Assembly: GCA_046341775.1 (NCBI GenBank)
Contig: JBKDQQ010000062.1
Location: 1-14,885, forward strand
Direction: 5' to 3'
DNA: 14,885 bases
From: SXXH01 sp041165735
GTDB taxonomy: Bacteria > Planctomycetota > UBA1135 > GCA-002686595
The position numbers and the translations under genes are program-made. The stretch's first letter is position 1. Every line of letters begins with the position of its first letter. This document shows, piece after piece, positions 12,244 through 14,885 of the stretch. The notes under the pieces were generated by a model, which saw nothing but the letters and a program-made list of their open reading frames with translations, did not search any database and was not told the origin of the DNA.

Positions 12244-13301
12244 TCGCGGCGGCCGACTTGGTACTCGCGCACGAATTCGGCGTCGCTCTTGCTCAAGTAC
12301 ACGATGCCTTCGATCATGCCGACGACCGCGGCGGCCAGCAGGCTGATGCCGGAAGTGCACAGGCTGCCGACGAAGGTCACGAGCAGCATGACCGCGCCCG
12401 CCTCGCGGTAGCCGAGCACGAACTTGTGCACTCCCACGCAGCCGAAGAGGATCGCCAGCACTCCCGCCAGCACGCGCTTGCTGCCCTCGGTGCGCGCACC
12501 GGACGGGTCGCCGGGGATGCTCGGCGGCGCGCCGAAGCGCGACGTGTCGAGCGCGGGTGGGCGGGAGGTTCCGGCGGCGGTGGCTTCCGGAGGGAGCGGC
12601 GGCGGCGGCGGAACCGCGGCGCTGGCCGAGGTGCCTGCAACCGCGGGTGCGGCACCATGTGGCGAGGAGGCTTCTGCCGCAGGCAGAGGCGGCGGCGCGG
12701 CCACGGGCGGCTTCGGAGCGCCGACGGGAACCACGGGTCCCAAAGCGACCGCGCCCCACGCTGAAGCGCCAGTCGCGGACGGCGATGGCGTTGGTCCCCG
12801 GGCGAAGCCCGCAGCCGATTCCGCAGCGAAGCCCGCAGCCGATTCCGCAGCGGAGCCCGCAGCAGGGCCCGCAGTGGATCCCGCAGTGGATCCCGCAGTG
12901 GATCCGACGGACGGGTTCGGCGACGGCACGACGGGCTGCGGCGATCTGGGATCCGTGGCGCCGTCCGGACGTGGCCCTGTCCCTGGCGCAGCACCCGGTG
13001 TGCGGGCCCCGGGCTGCTCCTGCGCAGGCTCGATCGGCCCGAGGGCCGGCGGGGCGTACAGGGGCTTGTTCGCGGCAACCTCGCGCGCAGTGGCGTCCTG
13101 CCAAGCACTCGAGGCCGGCGTGGCATCGCCAGCGGCAGGTTCGTGCGGCTCCGCGTGGAGCGGGTTGGAGGCGGGGGTTGCCGGGTGCGCGCCACCGATG
13201 GCGTCCGATGCGAGCGACGGGGGTTGCCAACCTGCGGGTTCCGGCATGGGTTGCGGAGGCTCCTGCGGCGGCAGATCGGACGGGTTGGCTTGGTCGGTCA
13301 T
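12234..13301 (-). CDS. TM2-domain protein with long Pro/Ala-rich N-terminal tail
   Basis: 355 residues from the ATG at 13299-13301. Residues 1 to about 270 are low complexity and rich in Pro, Ala, Gly and Ser. They include nine tetrapeptide repeats of the form G/E-S/P/F-T/A-A (about 133-168) and a PPPPPLPPEA stretch. The TM2 domain (about 273-337) starts GSKRVLAGVLAILFGCVGVHKFVLGY, with the typical GxHKFxLGY turn, and is followed by a second hydrophobic region and IEGIVYLSKSDAEFVREY. There is no signal peptide, so the tail is probably cytoplasmic and intrinsically disordered. TM2 proteins have no single known role; some bacterial ones carry varied soluble domains. No SD precedes the ATG. The frame is open further upstream, but that part has no TM2 relevance. 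Confidence 0.82.
   Translation of the reverse strand: MTDQANPSDLPPQEPPQPMPEPAGWQPPSLASDAIGGAHPATPASNPLHAEPHEPAAGDATPASSAWQDATAREVAANKPLYAPPALGPIEPAQEQPGARTPGAAPGTGPRPDGATDPRSPQPVVPSPNPSVGSTAGSTAGSTAGPAAGSAAESAAGFAAESAAGFARGPTPSPSATGASAWGAVALGPVVPVGAPKPPVAAPPPLPAAEASSPHGAAPAVAGTSASAAVPPPPPLPPEATAAGTSRPPALDTSRFGAPPSIPGDPSGARTEGSKRVLAGVLAILFGCVGVHKFVLGYREAGAVMLLVTFVGSLCTSGISLLAAAVVGMIEGIVYLSKSDAEFVREYQVGRREWF
12802..12909 (-). repeat. Nine 12-bp units inside the TM2 gene
   Basis: The units have the pattern GNNGANYCCGCA on the plus strand. GCGAAGCCCGCA and GCCGATTCCGCA alternate, then GTGGATCCCGCA is repeated twice, with a degenerate last unit. They encode nine tetrapeptides in the disordered tail, such as GSTA, ESAA and GFAA. 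The 12-bp period keeps the frame. Confidence 0.85.
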
Positions 13302-13361
13302 CAGGTTGGACGGGAGCCCAGTCGCCTGGGAGTAGGTTCGAGCGCGGCACCCGAGACTGCG

Positions 13362-13367
13362 CTTATA
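13362..13367 (-). promoter_or_regulatory. Candidate -10 element for the TM2 gene
   Basis: TATAAG on the minus strand matches five of six -10 bases and lies about 60 bp before the ATG. The hexamer 17 bp upstream (CAGAAG) is a poor -35. The rest of the 193-bp divergent gap holds a solitary SD-like sequence and the promoter candidate of the radical SAM gene. Confidence 0.4.
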
Positions 13368-13476
13368 CGCGGCGCGCGTCGTTCCTTCTGCCCGCGGGGC
13401 GAAGGAAATTCGGTCCAAGGAGGGGCTCGCGCGGGCTCCGCAGGCCGTGGACCCTGCAACGGGGCCCCGCGGATGC

Positions 13477-13482
13477 GATACT
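13477..13482 (+). promoter_or_regulatory. Candidate -10 element for the radical SAM gene
   Basis: GATACT lies only 12 bp before the ATG at 13495, with CTGCAA (13454-13459) 17 bp upstream as a half-matching -35. If used, transcription would start within a few bases of the ATG, giving a leaderless or nearly leaderless mRNA. No SD precedes this ATG. Confidence 0.4.
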
Positions 13483-13494
13483 TCCCCGCGTCCG

Positions 13495-14885
13495 ATGGTC
13501 AAGGTCGTCCTCGTCAACCCGCCGTCGCCGCCCCAGTACCGCGTCAGCCGTGGGCTGATGGGGGGCTTCGGCATGGCGGTCAATCCGGGACTGCTGTATC
13601 CGCCGATCGAACTGGCGCACATCGCCGGCGTGCTCCTGCAGGACGGACATGCGGTGGCGATCCACGACGCCGACGCGCGCGGACTCGACGCGGCGGGCGC
13701 GCTGGCCTCGATCAAGCTCGAGCGCCCCGACTTCGTGTGCGTCGATTCGTCGTCGACTTCCTTGGATCTGGACCTGGCGCTGTGCCGCGCGTTGCGCGCC
13801 GAGCTGGGCGTGCCGGTGGCGATCCTCGGTTCGCAGGTGACCTACACGCCGGGCGAGATCTTCGAGCGCGACGCGGTCGACGTGGTCGTGCGCGGCGAAC
13901 CCGAGTACACCGTGCGCGACCTCGCGCGCGCGGTGCGCGACAAGACCGGCTTCGCCGGGATCGCGGGCACCTCGCGCCGCGACGCGGGCGGCATCGTGCA
14001 CGAGCCCGAGCGCGAGAAGATCGAGAAGCTCGACGATCTGCCCTTGCCCGCGCGCCACCTGCTCGAGAACCAGCTGTACCGCTTTCCCGGCATCGAAGGG
14101 CCGGTGACCACGGTCAAGAGCTCGCGCGGCTGTCCGTTGAACTGCAGCTTCTGCGGCTACACCCTCGCGCAAGGCCTGCGCTTCCGCTTCCGTTCGCCGG
14201 AGCACGTGCTGGCGGAACTCGTCGACATCGTGCGCGTGCACGGCGTCAAGCAGGTCGTCTTCCGCGATCCGATCTTCTCGACGAGGAAGGACCGCGTCTT
14301 GGCGATCTGCGAGGGGATCCGGCGCGAAAAGCTCGATCTGTCGTGGCAGTGCGAGACCGCGGTCAAGACGCTCGACGCCGAGCTCGTGGCAGCCATGGCG
14401 GCGGCGGGCTGCACGCACATCTCCTTGGGCGTGGAGTCCGGCAACGTCGAGATCCAGAAGAAGCACTGCGGCTCGAAGCTCCTCGACGGCAGGAAGGAGC
14501 TGGACGTCGCGCGCTGCGTCGAGGTCTTCGAGGCCGCGCGGCGCCACGGCGTGGAGACGCGCGCCTTCTGCATGGTCGGGTTCCCCGAGGAGACCGAGTC
14601 GATGGTGGAGCAGACCTTCGACCTCGTCGAGCGCTGCGACCCGGACCAGGTGCAGTTCTGCGCGGTCACCGCGTACCCGGGCACGCCGCTCTTCAAGATG
14701 CTGCACGGCACGCGCGAGTTCGACTACGCGACGATGACGGGCTTCAAGGCGCTCGAGGGCAACGAGCACATGAGCGCGGCGCGCATCGAGGAGAAGATCC
14801 GCGAGGGCTACCGCCGCTTCTACCGCCGCCCGCGGCGCCTGGTGCGCGAACTGCGCCATCCGCTGCGCTTCGCCGGCAAGCTGGC
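13495..14885 (+). CDS. Radical SAM protein with N-terminal B12-binding-type domain, 3'-truncated
   Basis: 463 codons are visible and the gene runs off the right edge. The N-terminal part (about 1-150) has the Rossmann-like layout of B12-binding domains in BchE-type enzymes: VVLVNPP, LLYPPIELAHIAGVLLQDGH, then a VVVRGEPEYTVRDL strand and helix. No DxHxxG cobalamin ligand motif is seen. The radical SAM domain starts at about 203; VKSSRGCPLNCSFCGY contains the CxxxCxxC cluster motif (Cys213, Cys217, Cys220) that binds the [4Fe-4S]-SAM centre. Further motifs are QVVFRDPIF, GVESGN and FCMVGFPEET. The family includes methyltransferases and cyclases such as BchE and hopanoid-associated proteins. The substrate cannot be told here. 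An in-frame GTG at 13447 is a less likely start. Confidence 0.88.
   Translation, partial: MVKVVLVNPPSPPQYRVSRGLMGGFGMAVNPGLLYPPIELAHIAGVLLQDGHAVAIHDADARGLDAAGALASIKLERPDFVCVDSSSTSLDLDLALCRALRAELGVPVAILGSQVTYTPGEIFERDAVDVVVRGEPEYTVRDLARAVRDKTGFAGIAGTSRRDAGGIVHEPEREKIEKLDDLPLPARHLLENQLYRFPGIEGPVTTVKSSRGCPLNCSFCGYTLAQGLRFRFRSPEHVLAELVDIVRVHGVKQVVFRDPIFSTRKDRVLAICEGIRREKLDLSWQCETAVKTLDAELVAAMAAAGCTHISLGVESGNVEIQKKHCGSKLLDGRKELDVARCVEVFEAARRHGVETRAFCMVGFPEETESMVEQTFDLVERCDPDQVQFCAVTAYPGTPLFKMLHGTREFDYATMTGFKALEGNEHMSAARIEEKIREGYRRFYRRPRRLVRELRHPLRFAGKL

Noticed and set aside
12244..13350. Upstream part of the minus-strand frame that contains the small membrane protein
   Set aside because: It would lie wholly out of frame over the TM2 gene and is Arg/Pro-rich without pattern. 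Only the hydrophobic end past the TM2 stop looks like protein.
13417..13425. Strong SD-like AAGGAGGGG in the divergent gap
   Set aside because: No ATG, GTG or TTG start lies 4-12 nt downstream. The nearest in-frame start (GTG 13447) is 21 nt away, and the ATG at 13495 is far too distant.
13363..14859. A 498-codon minus-strand open frame opposite the radical SAM gene
   Set aside because: The plus-strand frame has the CxxxCxxC cluster and other radical SAM motifs; the minus-strand frame is its composition mirror.

Overview
The window is very G+C-rich bacterial chromosome made almost entirely of core housekeeping genes. The strong G/C bias at third codon positions, a TM2-domain protein ending in a conserved-looking EFVREY...GRREWF tail, and the gene order suggest a high-GC Planctomycetota-like or similar deep-branching bacterium. 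I cannot place it more firmly without a search. Base composition and codon choice look uniform, so nothing marks a recently acquired island. I saw no insertion sequence, CRISPR array, tRNA or rRNA.

Layout, left to right. (1) The 3' end of the ATP synthase operon: atpD (5' end outside the window) and atpC. (2) A roughly 308 bp gap with stem-loops and a short tandem repeat, then aspS. (3) A 377 bp leader region and infC, which starts with TTG. (4) A convergent gap holding a 15-bp tandem array and a strong hairpin, followed by oxyR on the minus strand. (5) Diverging from oxyR, ahpC and ahpD. (6) rpmI-rplT behind a good promoter and a folded leader, ended by a 12-bp-stem hairpin. (7) A six-unit 19-bp tandem array, then pheS-pheT. 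(8) On the minus strand, a TM2-domain protein with a long Pro/Ala-rich N-terminal tail, overlapping a small four-helix membrane protein. (9) Diverging from these, a radical SAM gene of the cobalamin-binding type that runs off the right edge.

How the genes work together. atpDC, aspS, infC, rpmI-rplT and pheST supply energy coupling and translation. The usual infC-rpmI-rplT(-pheST) cluster is split by a self-contained peroxide-defence module: the regulator OxyR, a 2-Cys peroxiredoxin AhpC with a mycobacterial-type C-P-C tail, and AhpD, the CxxC protein that re-reduces such AhpCs. No ahpF is present.

The most striking signal is the oxyR/ahpC intergenic region. It carries three ATAG-N7-CTAT type OxyR sites at 5939-5953, 5971-5985 and 5993-6007, separated by 17 and 7 bp. 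The 17-bp gap fits the spacing known for reduced OxyR and the 7-bp gap fits that of oxidised OxyR. The sites overlap a recognisable oxyR promoter and the oxyR start codon, so a redox-driven shift between autorepression and ahpCD activation can be proposed from sequence alone. Secondary points of interest are the folded rpmI leader (possible L20 autoregulation), two intergenic tandem arrays sharing a TTCYGCAGG core, a short ORF overlapping the infC start, and GC-rich terminator-like stems without U-tracts.
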